Below are positions 44,326 to 52,603 of a stretch of 64,000 nucleotides of DNA, piece after piece. The DNA is from Streptomyces violens (GTDB lineage Bacteria; Actinomycetota; Actinomycetes; Streptomycetales; Streptomycetaceae): positions 62,001 to 126,000 of the forward strand of contig NZ_JOBH01000015.1 of NCBI RefSeq assembly GCF_000717745.1, read 5' to 3'. The translations under genes and the position numbers were made by a program. Position 1 is the first letter of the stretch, and every line of letters starts with the position of its first letter. The notes beneath the pieces were generated by a model. The model did no database searches, was not told the DNA's origin, and worked only from the letters and a program-made list of their open reading frames with translations.

Positions 44326-45834
44326 ATGGCCCGCCACCCCGACCCCGTACGGCTCGGCCTCGACCTGGGCACCCAGAGCGCCCGCGCCGTCGCCGTGGAC
44401 GCCGGCGGCCGGGTGCTCGCCGCCGCCTCCCGGCCGCTGCACAGCAGCCGTACCGGCGAGCGCCACGAGCAGGACCCGGAGGAGTGGTGGCACGCGCTGG
44501 CCGCTGCCTGCCGCGAAGCCCTCGCGGACATCGATCCCGCACGAGTGACGGCGCTCGCCCTCGACGGCACGTCCGGCACGATCCTGCTGGCCGACGCTCA
44601 GGGCACCCCGCTCACCCCGGGCCTGATGTACGACGACGGGCGGGCCGCCGCGCAGGCCGTACGGGTCAACGAGGCCGGCCCCGCGGTATGGGAGGAGCTG
44701 GGCTACCGCACCATGCAGCCCTCGTGGGCGCTGCCGAAGCTGGTGTGGCTGCTGGAGCACTCGGCGGCCGCCACGGCGCCCGGCACCCGGCTGCTGCACC
44801 AGGTCGACCTGGTCACCTGGCGGCTGGCGGGCCATCAGGTCGCGAGCGACGCCAGCCACGCCCTCAAGACGGGCTATCACCTGCTCGCGGAGGGCTGGCC
44901 GGAGAAGGAGCTCGCGGCGCTCGGCGTGCCCGGCGCGCTGCTGCCGGAGGTGGTACGCCCCGGCACCGTGCTCGGTACGGTGTGCGCCGACGCGGCGCGC
45001 GCCACCGGCATTCCCGAGGGCGTGGAGATCGTCGCGGGCATGACGGACGGCTGCGCCGCGCAGATCGGGGCCGGTGCACTCGCGCCCGGCGCGTGGAACT
45101 CCGTACTCGGCACGACGCTCGTCCTCAAGGGCGTCAGCACGCGCCTGGTCCGTGACCCCGGCGGCCTCGTCTACTGCCACCGCGGCCCCGGCGACACCTG
45201 GCTGCCCGGTGCCGCGTCCAGCAGCGGCGCGGGGGCGCTGACCCGCGAGTTCCCCGGCGCCGACCTGGCGGACCTGACCGAGCGGGCCACCCGCGTCGGA
45301 CGGTCCGCGGCGGGCCGGGGGCACGACCCCGTCGCGTACCCCCTCGCCGGCTCCGGCGGCGAGCGCTTCCCCTTCCGCGCGCCGGACGCCCGCCCGTTCG
45401 TGCTGGGCGATCCGGCCGACGAGGCGGAGCGCTTCCACGCCCATCTGCTCGGCGTCGCCTGCCTCGAACGGCTCTGCTTCGACTACCTCGGCCACCTCGG
45501 CGCCCCCGTCGACGGCCCGCTCACCCTCACCGGCGGCGGCACCCGCAACGCGTACTGGAACCAGCTGCGCGCCGATGTCCTCGGCCGGACCGTGACCCTG
45601 CCCGAACAGGCCGAGGGAGCCCTCGGCATGGCCGTGCTCGCGGCCACCGCCGACGGCACCCCGCTCACCGAGGCCGCCGCCGCGATGGTCCGCGTCCGCA
45701 CCGCACACCACCCCGACCCCGAGCGCACCGCCCGCTTCCTCCCCGCCTACGCGGCATTCGTGGCAGCGCTGAACGACCGCGGTTGGCCGGCCCCCGAAGT
45801 GGCCGAGCACGCCGTCAGAAAGGCCCAGCAGTGA
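44326..45834 (+). CDS. FGGY-family carbohydrate kinase (second)
   Basis: A protein of 502 residues, a paralogue of the preceding kinase but clearly diverged. It starts [20 protein letters not shown], with [29 protein letters not shown], the ATP motif [11 protein letters not shown] and the C-terminal [20 protein letters not shown]. The ribulokinase/xylulokinase-like [10 protein letters not shown] beginning suggests a ketose substrate. Two kinases in one operon suggest two phosphorylation steps or two related substrates. Its stop overlaps the phosphatase GTG (GTGA). Confidence 0.92.
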   Translation: MARHPDPVRLGLDLGTQSARAVAVDAGGRVLAAASRPLHSSRTGERHEQDPEEWWHALAAACREALADIDPARVTALALDGTSGTILLADAQGTPLTPGLMYDDGRAAAQAVRVNEAGPAVWEELGYRTMQPSWALPKLVWLLEHSAAATAPGTRLLHQVDLVTWRLAGHQVASDASHALKTGYHLLAEGWPEKELAALGVPGALLPEVVRPGTVLGTVCADAARATGIPEGVEIVAGMTDGCAAQIGAGALAPGAWNSVLGTTLVLKGVSTRLVRDPGGLVYCHRGPGDTWLPGAASSSGAGALTREFPGADLADLTERATRVGRSAAGRGHDPVAYPLAGSGGERFPFRAPDARPFVLGDPADEAERFHAHLLGVACLERLCFDYLGHLGAPVDGPLTLTGGGTRNAYWNQLRADVLGRTVTLPEQAEGALGMAVLAATADGTPLTEAAAAMVRVRTAHHPDPERTARFLPAYAAFVAALNDRGWPAPEVAEHAVRKAQQ

Positions 45835-46457
45835 CCGACTTCCTCCTGGTACGCCACGGCGAGACCGTCTGGCACGCGGAGAACCGCTACGCCGGACGCA
45901 CCGATGTCGCCCTCACCGAACGGGGCCACGCGCAGGCCGCGGAGCTCGCGGCGTGGGCCGCCGGGGCCGGCATCGACGCGGTGGTCTGCTCCCCGCTCTC
46001 CCGCGCCCGGCTCACCGCAGAGCCGGCCGCGCGCGCCCTCGGCCTCGCGCCGCGCATCGACGAACGTCTCCTGGAGGTCGACTTCGGCCGCGGCGACGGG
46101 CTCACGCGTACGGAGATGCGCGAGGTGTTCCCCGAACGGCTCGACGCGTTCCTCCGCGACCCCGTCGTCCATCATCTGCCCGGCGGCGAGGATCCCGAGG
46201 AGGCCGCGGCGCGGGCCGCGGACTGCCTCGCCGACCTGGCCCGCGAGCTGCCCGACGGCCGCGTCCTGGTCGTCGCCCACTCCACCCTCGTCCGGCTGCT
46301 GCTCTGCCGCGTGCTCGGCATCCCCCTCGGTACGTACCGCACGGTCTTCCCCGCGCTGGACAACGGCGCCCTCACCGAGCTGCGCCTCAAGGGCGGCCGG
46401 GCGTCCCTGCTCCGGCTGAACGCGCCCTGTGCCCTGTCCCCTTCCGGCACCCACTGA
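45831..46457 (+). CDS. Histidine phosphatase (phosphoglycerate mutase-like)
   Basis: A 208-residue protein with the RHG motif [27 protein letters not shown] at the N-terminus, a second Arg in [17 protein letters not shown], the catalytic Glu region [17 protein letters not shown] and the second His in [19 protein letters not shown]. It likely removes phosphate from a sugar phosphate or a related intermediate of this operon. The start GTG overlaps the kinase stop. Its length and motifs fit CobC/GpmB-type phosphatases rather than a glycolytic mutase. Confidence 0.9.
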   Translation: MTDFLLVRHGETVWHAENRYAGRTDVALTERGHAQAAELAAWAAGAGIDAVVCSPLSRARLTAEPAARALGLAPRIDERLLEVDFGRGDGLTRTEMREVFPERLDAFLRDPVVHHLPGGEDPEEAAARAADCLADLARELPDGRVLVVAHSTLVRLLLCRVLGIPLGTYRTVFPALDNGALTELRLKGGRASLLRLNAPCALSPSGTH

Positions 46458-46483
46458 CCCGCACCCACGGAGATACGAACGAC

Positions 46484-47524
46484 ATGCCCACCACTGTCCT
46501 GGCCGCAGGCGACCACTTCGTCCTGCCCCGTCTGCTCACCGAACAGGTCGACGCCGCGACCGGCGGCGCCGCCGAGATCCGCGAACTGCTGCTGCCCTGG
46601 CCGCACACCCCGTTCGGTCCGGTCGCCGAGGTGCGGGAGGCGTCCGGCACCGAGGACGAGATGATCGAGGCGCTGCAGGGCGCCCGCGTCTGCGTCACCC
46701 AACTGGCCCCGCTCACCGAGCGCATCCTCGCGCACTGCCCGGATCTGGAGCTCTTCTGCGCCAGCCGCGGCGGCCCGGTCAACGCCAACCTCGAAGCGGC
46801 CACCCGGCACGGCGTCGCCGTCTGCTACGCGCCCGGCCGCAACGCCGTCGCCACCGCCGAGCACACTCTGGCGCTGATCCTCGCCGCGGCGCGCGGCCTC
46901 GGCGACGTCCACACCGACCTGCGGCGCGGCATCTGGCGCGGGGACTACTTCGACTACGACAACTGCGGCATCGAGATCGACGGCGCCACCGTCGGCCTGG
47001 TCGGCTTCGGCGCCGTCGGCAGCCGGGTCGCCAAGGTACTGCTCGCGCTGGGCGCGACGGTGCTGGTCCACGACCCGTACGCCGACCCCGAGCGGCTCGC
47101 GGGGATCGCCGAGCAGGTGTCCCTGGAGGAGCTGCTCACCCGCTCCCGCATCGTCTCCCTGCACGCACGGGTCACCGAGGAGACCACCGGCATGATCGGC
47201 CGGAAGCAGCTCGACCTGCTGCCCGAGGGGGCCGTACTGGTCAACTGCGCCCGCGGCGCGCTGCTCGACTACGACGCCGCGTGCGACGCGCTCGCCTCCG
47301 GCAGGCTCGCCGCCGCCGGCTTCGACGTCTTCCCCGAGGAGCCGGTCCCCGCCGGCTCGCCCCTGCTGACGGCCCCCGGCGTCGTCCTCACCCCGCACAT
47401 CGCGGGCGGCAGCCAGGGCGTCGCCCACAAGGCGGCCCGGATCGTGGCGGGCGAGGTGGGCCGCTTCCTGCGCGGCGAGCCCCTGGCCCACTGCGCCAAC
47501 CCGGAGGTGCTGCGGCAGCACTGA
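46484..47524 (+). CDS. D-isomer-specific 2-hydroxyacid dehydrogenase family protein
   Basis: A protein of 346 residues with the NAD-binding motif GLVGFGAVGSRVAKVLLALGATVLVHDPYA at about 172-201. The catalytic Arg is in VLVNCARGALLDYDA, the Glu in FDVFPEEPVP and the His in LTPHIAGGSQG. The substrate half begins TTVLAAGDHFVLPRLLTEQV. It resembles phosphoglycerate dehydrogenase but is shorter (no ACT domain). It is the last gene of the polyol-type operon and probably oxidises or reduces a sugar acid produced there. Confidence 0.9.
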   Translation: MPTTVLAAGDHFVLPRLLTEQVDAATGGAAEIRELLLPWPHTPFGPVAEVREASGTEDEMIEALQGARVCVTQLAPLTERILAHCPDLELFCASRGGPVNANLEAATRHGVAVCYAPGRNAVATAEHTLALILAAARGLGDVHTDLRRGIWRGDYFDYDNCGIEIDGATVGLVGFGAVGSRVAKVLLALGATVLVHDPYADPERLAGIAEQVSLEELLTRSRIVSLHARVTEETTGMIGRKQLDLLPEGAVLVNCARGALLDYDAACDALASGRLAAAGFDVFPEEPVPAGSPLLTAPGVVLTPHIAGGSQGVAHKAARIVAGEVGRFLRGEPLAHCANPEVLRQH

Positions 47525-47534
47525 GCGCCGGTGC

Positions 47535-47549
47535 CTGACGCAACGTCAG
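47535..47549. terminator. Small hairpin between convergent operons
   Basis: CTGACG (47535-47540) and CGTCAG (47544-47549) form a 6-bp stem with a CAA loop between the convergent stops of the dehydrogenase and lasso B2 genes. It is short for a terminator, and no T-run follows. Confidence 0.35.
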
Positions 47550-47561
47550 CGAAGGTCCGGG

Positions 47562-48074
47562 TCACGGCCCGCCCGGTGACAGCGCGGCGCACCGGACCCG
47601 CTGGAGTACGGTGTGGCCGCTCTGCACGCCCGGGATGTCGTTGAGCACCTGGCCGTGCAGTTCGGTCCAGGAGTGGAAGCCGAAGCGCGCGCCGATCGAC
47701 GACCGCTGCCGGGCGATGACGGTCTCGGCCGGGAGCCCGAGCGCCGACAGGTAGACGGCGAGGGCGAACGACCGGGCCAGGCACAGCGCGTCGGGCTCGG
47801 CCAGCCGTACGACGAGCTGGCAGCGCGGCAGTTCGCGGCGGGCGACGCGGACCGCCGTGTCGCCCGGGAGGCGGCGGTGGGCGCGCGGGGCGGCCCGCGC
47901 GTCCCGCAGGCAGGACTGTGCGGCTCCCCAGCCGTGCCGGCGCAGGGTCCGCAGCGCCCGTGCCGTGCGCACGGCGGCGGTCAGCCGGGCCCGCCGGGAC
48001 GTACCGGGCACGGGCCCATCGGCGTCGGCGCCCCACAGCAGGAAGGCCCAGTCCCGGGTCGCCCGGTGGTTCAC
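47562..48074 (-). CDS. Lasso peptide leader peptidase (B2, transglutaminase-like)
   Basis: A 170-residue protein of the lasso B2 family, a Cys protease that cuts the leader from the precursor. The catalytic triad can be placed at Cys in ALCLARSFALAVYLSALGLPAE, His in GFHSWTELHG and Asp in VLNDIPGV. The GTG at 48074 overlaps the stop of the RRE gene (GTGA). It is the last gene of the lasso set. The N-terminal ~70 residues are Arg-rich helices typical of the family. Confidence 0.92.
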   Translation of the reverse strand: MNHRATRDWAFLLWGADADGPVPGTSRRARLTAAVRTARALRTLRRHGWGAAQSCLRDARAAPRAHRRLPGDTAVRVARRELPRCQLVVRLAEPDALCLARSFALAVYLSALGLPAETVIARQRSSIGARFGFHSWTELHGQVLNDIPGVQSGHTVLQRVRCAALSPGGP

Positions 48075-48346
48075 GGTGCCGTGCCCGTGGGCTCGATGAG
48101 GCGGCTCTCCGCGAGTTGGGCGGCGAGCGACCTGATGCCCTCGTGGAGTTCGCTCTCGCCGGCGTCGATGCCCTCCGCGAGGTGGCGCACGGCTTCGTCG
48201 GCCGTGTCGAAGCGGAGGGCTGCCTGGAGCATGAGGGTGGCGGTGGGGTTCAGTTCGAAGTAGACGCCCTCGGCGGTGTCCATGAGGACGCCCGTGCCGT
48301 CGGCGGCGTCGAAGACGGTCTGTTCGGCAAGACGGATCAGCGGCAT
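48071..48346 (-). CDS. Lasso peptide RRE protein (B1, PqqD-like)
   Basis: A protein of 91 residues with the PqqD/RRE fold: VLMDTAEGVYFELNPTATLMLQAALRF, then the helical AVRHLAEGIDAGESELHEGIRSLAAQLAESRLIEP. It would bind the precursor leader and present it to the B2 peptidase. The ATG at 48346 lies inside the end of the cyclase gene (10-bp overlap), and its stop overlaps the B2 start. Separate B1 and B2 proteins are typical of actinobacterial lasso loci. Confidence 0.92.
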   Translation of the reverse strand: MPLIRLAEQTVFDAADGTGVLMDTAEGVYFELNPTATLMLQAALRFDTADEAVRHLAEGIDAGESELHEGIRSLAAQLAESRLIEPTGTAP

Positions 48347-50088
48347 CGGAGGTCCCCTGTCGGCTCGGTCCGGTCGGCCAGGTCGCGCAGGAACAGCTCG
48401 ACCATGGCCGTGCACAGCAGGCTTTCGGCGTTGTGGCGCAGCGCGCGGGGGTCGGCGAGGACGGCCGCGAGGCGTCCCGGGTCGACGACACCGAGGGCGG
48501 TCAGCCGCGCGTCGGGGCCGCCCAGTACGTCGGCGAGGGCGTCCGGGTGGCGCAGGCACCATGTCTCGTCCGGGGAGCCGAGCCAGTCCCGCCCGTAGTG
48601 GCGCCAGACGCAGGAGGGGACGCGGCGGGCCGCGGCCAGCCGCAGCACGGGTTTGTCGATGGTGCGCCCGGCGTACGGGACGACCCGGTAGGCGTTCGGC
48701 AGCCGGGCCGCCAGCCGGCGCGGCCGTCTGCCGCCCCACGGCTTGGCGCAGTGCAGGCCGTACGGGCGCCAGACAGTGAGGTTGAGGGTGTGTTCCTGCG
48801 CTGCCGAGTCCGGGTCGTACGGCAGGGCGGCGGCGCCGGGGACGGTGGCGAGGAAGTCGCTCGCGCGCGCGGTCTCGGCACTCGCTTCGGGGTCCTCGTA
48901 GAGGGAGCGGCCGGGGTGGAGGCTGCGGAGGATGCGACTCAGCTCCCATCGTGAACTGAGCAGCCCGTTGACCATTGCCGCGCGTTCCCGCCAGGGCGCG
49001 TCGGCGACGGCGACGTCGTACAGGCCGTACCGCAGCGGGCCGAAGACGACGTCCCCGTCCAGGCCGGAGAGGACCGTGCGCACGCCGTCCGCCGCGATCC
49101 GGCGGGCCGTCAGTTCCAGGCGGCGGAACCAGACGTGGTTGAAGGGCAGCGGGAAGTCCCGCGCGTCGGGGAAGTAGGAGGCGTCCTGGTCCGGCGGGTC
49201 CACCGTCACCAGCGGGACCGACAGGCGCCGGCACACCTCGCGGGCCCGCGGGGACTCGTCGGCGAGCGGGTCGGTGCTGCGCATGTGGTACGCGACGACA
49301 TCGGCGCCGTGGTCGGTGAGCGCGGCGAGCACGGTGGCGGAGTCCACGCCTCCGGAGAGCAGCACGCCGATGCGGCCGGCGGCCGCGTAGGGCCGCGTCT
49401 CGGCGAGCAGCGACTCGTAGGCGAGGTCGGCGTACTGTCGCAGTGTCGTACGGCGGGGCAGCGGCAGCGGGGTGATCCGCTCGTAGGTCTCGGTGCGCGT
49501 GGACCAGCCGTCCAGGACGGCGAGCCGGCCGGGGAGCAGCCGTTCGAGGCCGGGGTAGACGAAGACGTCCTCACCCCGGCAGGCGCGCCACAGCGTCTCC
49601 CGGTCGAACTCCGGTGGGCCGTCGAGCAGCTCGCGCGGGTCGCTCGACCACTGGGTCCGTCCGTTCGCCGCGCGGAAGAAGAGCTGCTCGGCGCTGCACA
49701 CGCCGCGGAAGAGGATGACGCGCCGCGCTGTCGCGAGCGCACCGGAGAGTTCCGCGGGCAGCTCCCGGAGTGCGGCGTGGCGACCGCGTACCACCTCGCG
49801 GACCAGCCGCTGCGCACGGGCCGCGGCGAGCGGCCTGCCCAACGGGCCCGCCAGCAGCAGGAAGACGCCGGGGACCGGCTCTCGTACGGAGGCCGGCGCA
49901 GGGGCCGTGCCGGCCGGCAGCCACTGGTGGACGTGGCTGCCCGGTGGCGGGTGCGCGGGGCGGGCGTCGAACGGTACGCAGCCTTGCTCGATCGTGTGCA
50001 TGCCCACGGCGATCCGCCCGGAGCAGCCGGGGAACTCGGTGAAGTACTCGGTGAAGTCCTGCCCCGCTTCGTCGTCTCCGCCCACCAT
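48337..50088 (-). CDS. Lasso peptide cyclase (C, asparagine synthetase-like)
   Basis: A protein of 583 residues related to asparagine synthetase B. The ATP-pyrophosphatase loop is IGVLLSGGVDSATVLAAL at about 240. The synthetase half continues with VLSGLDGDVVFGPL and the C-terminal VVPYAGRTIDKPVLRLAAARRVP. It activates the side-chain acid of the core (here Asp8) as an adenylate and joins it to the N-terminal amine. The N-terminal glutaminase-like half lacks the catalytic Cys at position 2, as in other lasso cyclases. The ATG at 50088 is seven bases after GAGG; a GTG at 50091 is also possible. Confidence 0.93.
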   Translation of the reverse strand: MVGGDDEAGQDFTEYFTEFPGCSGRIAVGMHTIEQGCVPFDARPAHPPPGSHVHQWLPAGTAPAPASVREPVPGVFLLLAGPLGRPLAAARAQRLVREVVRGRHAALRELPAELSGALATARRVILFRGVCSAEQLFFRAANGRTQWSSDPRELLDGPPEFDRETLWRACRGEDVFVYPGLERLLPGRLAVLDGWSTRTETYERITPLPLPRRTTLRQYADLAYESLLAETRPYAAAGRIGVLLSGGVDSATVLAALTDHGADVVAYHMRSTDPLADESPRAREVCRRLSVPLVTVDPPDQDASYFPDARDFPLPFNHVWFRRLELTARRIAADGVRTVLSGLDGDVVFGPLRYGLYDVAVADAPWRERAAMVNGLLSSRWELSRILRSLHPGRSLYEDPEASAETARASDFLATVPGAAALPYDPDSAAQEHTLNLTVWRPYGLHCAKPWGGRRPRRLAARLPNAYRVVPYAGRTIDKPVLRLAAARRVPSCVWRHYGRDWLGSPDETWCLRHPDALADVLGGPDARLTALGVVDPGRLAAVLADPRALRHNAESLLCTAMVELFLRDLADRTEPTGDLRCR

Positions 50089-50104
50089 CACACCACCTCA
50101 TGGG

Positions 50105-50133
50105 CCGGAGGCGGAGCGATGCTCCGCCTCCGG
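50105..50133 (-). terminator. Strong hairpin between precursor and cyclase genes
   Basis: CCGGAGGCGGAGC (50105-50117) and GCTCCGCCTCCGG (50121-50133) form a perfect 13-bp stem with a 3-nt loop. It sits in the 56-bp gap just after the precursor stop. No T-run follows. It may act as a partial terminator or 3' stabiliser so that the precursor mRNA exceeds that of the enzymes. Confidence 0.75.
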
Positions 50134-50144
50134 GCAACGGACGG

Positions 50145-50258
50145 TCAGAGGATGTTGCCGTGTCCGAGCAGATCGGGAACGCCGTTACGCAGCTGTCCGG
50201 TCAGCTCTTCGACCCGTCCCATGCGGACGACCGTCGGAGGGGTGTACGGCAGGCGCAT
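50145..50258 (-). CDS. Lasso peptide precursor (A), predicted core QLRNGVPDLLGHGNIL
   Basis: A gene of 37 codons, ATG at 50258 with GAAGG eight bases upstream. The leader (about 1-21) shows the conserved YxxPxxxxxG pattern in PYTPPTVVRMG and ends in ELTG, with Thr at -2, the normal signal for cleavage. The following 16 residues would be the core. Asp8 is in the right place to form an 8-residue ring with the amine of residue 1, leaving an 8-residue tail LLGHGNIL. The ring-proximal PDLLG and the length recall lagmysin (core LAGQGSPDLLGGHSLL, from memory). Residue 1 is Gln, unusual since most lasso cores start with Gly. If cleavage followed the Thr instead, the core would start Gly with Asp9. 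Confidence 0.88.
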   Translation of the reverse strand: MRLPYTPPTVVRMGRVEELTGQLRNGVPDLLGHGNIL

Positions 50259-50315
50259 CGTCGTCACCTTCTTTCTGCACTCGTGTTGGCGCCCATCAGA
50301 CAGGACGCGCCGTAT

Positions 50316-50333
50316 AAGGTGATTTTTCACCTT
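50316..50333. promoter_or_regulatory. AAGGTGA-TTTT-TCACCTT palindrome in the lasso divergent promoter
   Basis: Perfect 7-bp arms with a TTTT centre lie midway between the precursor start (50258, leftward) and the ABC gene (50358, rightward). A further half-site-like GGTGAAAGGTG lies at 50350-50360. A TATAAG run at 50313 overlaps the left arm and could be part of a promoter. A regulator binding here would control both the peptide and its exporter. Confidence 0.55.
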
Positions 50334-50357
50334 TGTTTCTATGCTGCGGGGTGAAAG

Positions 50358-51377
50358 GTGCCGCGTCAAAAGGAAGCCTCCGACAGCGCCGGGGACCGGG
50401 CCGGCCACACCGGGCGGTACGCGATCTGCGCCCATGGCCTGACCAAGCGTTATGCCGATGCCGAGGCGGTGTGCGGAGTGGACCTCCACGTGCGTCCCGG
50501 GGAGACCTTCGGATTCCTCGGGCCCAACGGCGCCGGCAAGACCACCACCATCGCGATGCTGTGCGCCCTGGCCCGCCCCACCTCCGGCCGGGCCGTGGTC
50601 GCCGGGGCCGACGTACGCACCCAGCAGCAGCAAGTACGGCGCGGCGTCGGCCTGCTGTTCCAGCAGAGCGCGGTCGACCCGGACCTCACCCTGGAACGCA
50701 ACCTCTACCTGCACGCCCGCCTGTACGGCCTGCCCCGCGCGCGGTCCCGGGCGCGCAGCGCCGCACTGCTGGAACTGACCGGGCTGACCGAGCGCCGCCG
50801 GCACCGTGTGCGCACGCTCTCCGGCGGGCTGCGCCGCCGTCTGGAGATCGCCCGCGCCCTGCTGCACGAACCGGGCGTACTCTTCCTCGACGAGCCGACC
50901 GTCGGCCTCGATCCGCACTCCCGGGCCCAGGTCTGGGACCACCTGGCGCGGCTCCGCGCCCACCGGAACACCACTGTCTTCGTCACCACGCATTACCTGG
51001 ACGAGGCCGAACACTGCGACCGCGTCGCCATCCTCGACCGCGGCCGCGTCGTCGCCGAGGGCACCCCGGCGGCCCTGAAGGCCGCGATCGGCGACGACCG
51101 CCTGCGTGTGCGCACCGGCGACGACGCCGCGGCGGCGGCCGCGCTGCGCGAGGACCTCGGCCTGCGGCCGGTCACCGCGCCCGAAGGGCTGACCGTGGCC
51201 GTGGCGGCGGGCCCCCGGCAGATCCCCCGGCTGTGTGCCGCGCTGGCCGCCCGCGGCGTCGCCGTACACGCCGTCTCCCTCACGGAACCGACCTTGGACG
51301 ACGTCTTCTTCCACCACACCGGGCGGCGCATCACCCCTCCGGGTGCCCCCCTCGGCGGCGACGGGAACCGGCCGTGA
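50358..51377 (+). CDS. ABC transporter ATP-binding protein (DrrA-like), lasso peptide export
   Basis: A 339-residue ATPase with Walker A GPNGAGKTTT, signature LSGGLRRRLEIARAL, Walker B VLFLDEPTVGLDP and the switch His in VFVTTHYLDEAEHCD. It has the DrrA/NodI-type C-terminal extension of ~90 residues. The GTG at 50358 is six bases after GGGG. It is divergent from the lasso precursor and coupled to the permease gene by GTGA. It most likely powers export of the lasso peptide and self-protection. Confidence 0.92.
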   Translation: MPRQKEASDSAGDRAGHTGRYAICAHGLTKRYADAEAVCGVDLHVRPGETFGFLGPNGAGKTTTIAMLCALARPTSGRAVVAGADVRTQQQQVRRGVGLLFQQSAVDPDLTLERNLYLHARLYGLPRARSRARSAALLELTGLTERRRHRVRTLSGGLRRRLEIARALLHEPGVLFLDEPTVGLDPHSRAQVWDHLARLRAHRNTTVFVTTHYLDEAEHCDRVAILDRGRVVAEGTPAALKAAIGDDRLRVRTGDDAAAAAALREDLGLRPVTAPEGLTVAVAAGPRQIPRLCAALAARGVAVHAVSLTEPTLDDVFFHHTGRRITPPGAPLGGDGNRP

Positions 51378-52204
51378 CGGCAGCGGTCGCCGCTCCGCCG
51401 GGCGCCCTGCTGCGCGAGCTGCGCGCCGTGCACGCCCTGGTCCTCCGCGACCTGCTGCGCATGTTCGGCCAGCCCCTGCAGACCGTCGTGATGCTGGCGC
51501 AGCCCCTGCTGTTCCTGGTGCTGCTCGGCGGCGGCCTGGCCGCCCTGGTCCCCGCGACGGCGGTCGGCGGCGACTACCGCACGTACCTCTTCCCCGGCGT
51601 CCTGGTGATGACCGTGCAGACCCCCGCGCTGACCGTCGGGATGCGTCTGATCACCGACCGGGAGAGCGGCTACCTCCGCGAGACGCTGATGGCCCCCGTA
51701 CGCCGCTCCAGCCTGCTGTACGGGCACTGCCTGGGCGGTACCGCGGTGGCGAGCGCGCAGGGCGCGGTCCTGCTGGCCGCTGGATCCCTCGCGGGGCTGC
51801 CGTTCCACCCGCTGCTGCTGCTCTCGTTGCTGGCCACGCTGGCGCTCACGGCGTTCATGCTCACCGCCCTGACGGCGGCGCTGGCCATCGGCATCCGCGG
51901 CGTCGAGTCCTTCCACACCCTGCTCAGCCTGGCCCTGATGCCGCTGCTGTTCCTCTCCGGGGCGTTCTTCCCGCTGACCGCCCTGCCCGGCTGGCTCACC
52001 CAACTGGCCGCCGTCAACCCGTTGGCCTACGCCGTCGACGTGCTGCGCCGCAGCATCGAGGGGTACGTCCCGGGCACCCTCGCCACCACCGGCGTCCGCT
52101 GGGCGGGCCGGCAGCCCCCGGCCCTCCTCGAACTCCTCGTCCTGGCCCTGATGGGCGCGGGCGGACTGGCGTGGGCCGCCCGCCGCTTCGGCCGGCTGGA
52201 GTGA
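51374..52204 (+). CDS. ABC transporter permease (DrrB-like), lasso peptide export
   Basis: A protein of 276 residues of the ABC-2 type with six expected membrane segments, such as VVMLAQPLLFLVLLGGGLAAL near the N-terminus and PLLFLSGAFFPLTALPGWLTQLAAVNPLAYAVDVLR near the C-terminus. The latter is the typical ABC-2 signature region. It forms the channel for the ATPase encoded just before, with a GTGA overlap. The gene ends at a strong bidirectional terminator before the convergent chaplin gene. Confidence 0.92.
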   Translation: MTAAVAAPPGALLRELRAVHALVLRDLLRMFGQPLQTVVMLAQPLLFLVLLGGGLAALVPATAVGGDYRTYLFPGVLVMTVQTPALTVGMRLITDRESGYLRETLMAPVRRSSLLYGHCLGGTAVASAQGAVLLAAGSLAGLPFHPLLLLSLLATLALTAFMLTALTAALAIGIRGVESFHTLLSLALMPLLFLSGAFFPLTALPGWLTQLAAVNPLAYAVDVLRRSIEGYVPGTLATTGVRWAGRQPPALLELLVLALMGAGGLAWAARRFGRLE

Positions 52205-52216
52205 GCGGCCGGCCCG

Positions 52217-52252
52217 TCCCGTCCGGTGCCGGGCTGGGAACACCGGACGGGA
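52217..52252. terminator. Bidirectional terminator between permease and chaplin genes
   Basis: TCCCGTCCGGTG (52217-52228) and CACCGGACGGGA (52241-52252) pair perfectly over 12 bp with a 12-nt loop. It lies 13 bp after the permease stop and 22 bp after the end of the convergent chaplin gene. Confidence 0.8.
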
Positions 52253-52273
52253 GCGGGCGCGGACGGGCCGGTC

Positions 52274-52603
52274 TCAGCGCCCGTTGTTGTGGTGGTTGTT
52301 GTGGTGGTGGTTGTTGTTGTGGTGGTCGTTCTGCTGACCGGTGTTGCCGTTGACGCAGGTATTGCCGAAGGCCGGGTTCAGCAAGCCGATGATGTTGACG
52401 GTGTTGCCGCAGGCGTTGATCGGGATGCTGATCGGCACCTGGATCGCGTTGCCCGACACCACACCGGGGGAATTCGACGCCGCGGCGGCGGCACCGGCGC
52501 CACCGCCGTTCCCGCCGTTGTGGGCAGAAGCGGTCGTCGCCCCACCGAGGACGGCAGTGGCCGCGAGCGCCGTGAGAGCGGTGAGCTTCGCCATTCGTGA
52601 CAT
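52274..52603 (-). CDS. Short chaplin with a His/Asn-rich tail
   Basis: A protein of 109 residues. A signal peptide (about 1-29, MAKLTALTALAATAVLGGATTASA) is followed by one chaplin domain: SNSPGVVSGNAIQVPISIPINACGNTVNIIGLLNPAFGNTCVN with the two conserved Cys. Such short secreted chaplins assemble into amyloid fibrils that cover aerial hyphae and spores. The domain is followed by an unusual tail of about 17 residues made almost only of His and Asn (DHHNNNHHHNNHHNNGR). The start is ATG 52603, with AAAGG at ten bases; the longer frame to 52687 is unlikely. The neighbours cslA and glxA also act at the hyphal surface. Confidence 0.93.
   Translation of the reverse strand: MSRMAKLTALTALAATAVLGGATTASAHNGGNGGGAGAAAAASNSPGVVSGNAIQVPISIPINACGNTVNIIGLLNPAFGNTCVNGNTGQQNDHHNNNHHHNNHHNNGR

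Noticed and set aside
50105..50133. CRISPR-like or attachment-site repeat near the lasso locus
   Set aside because: It is a single hairpin, not a repeat array, and no integrase or cas gene is present.
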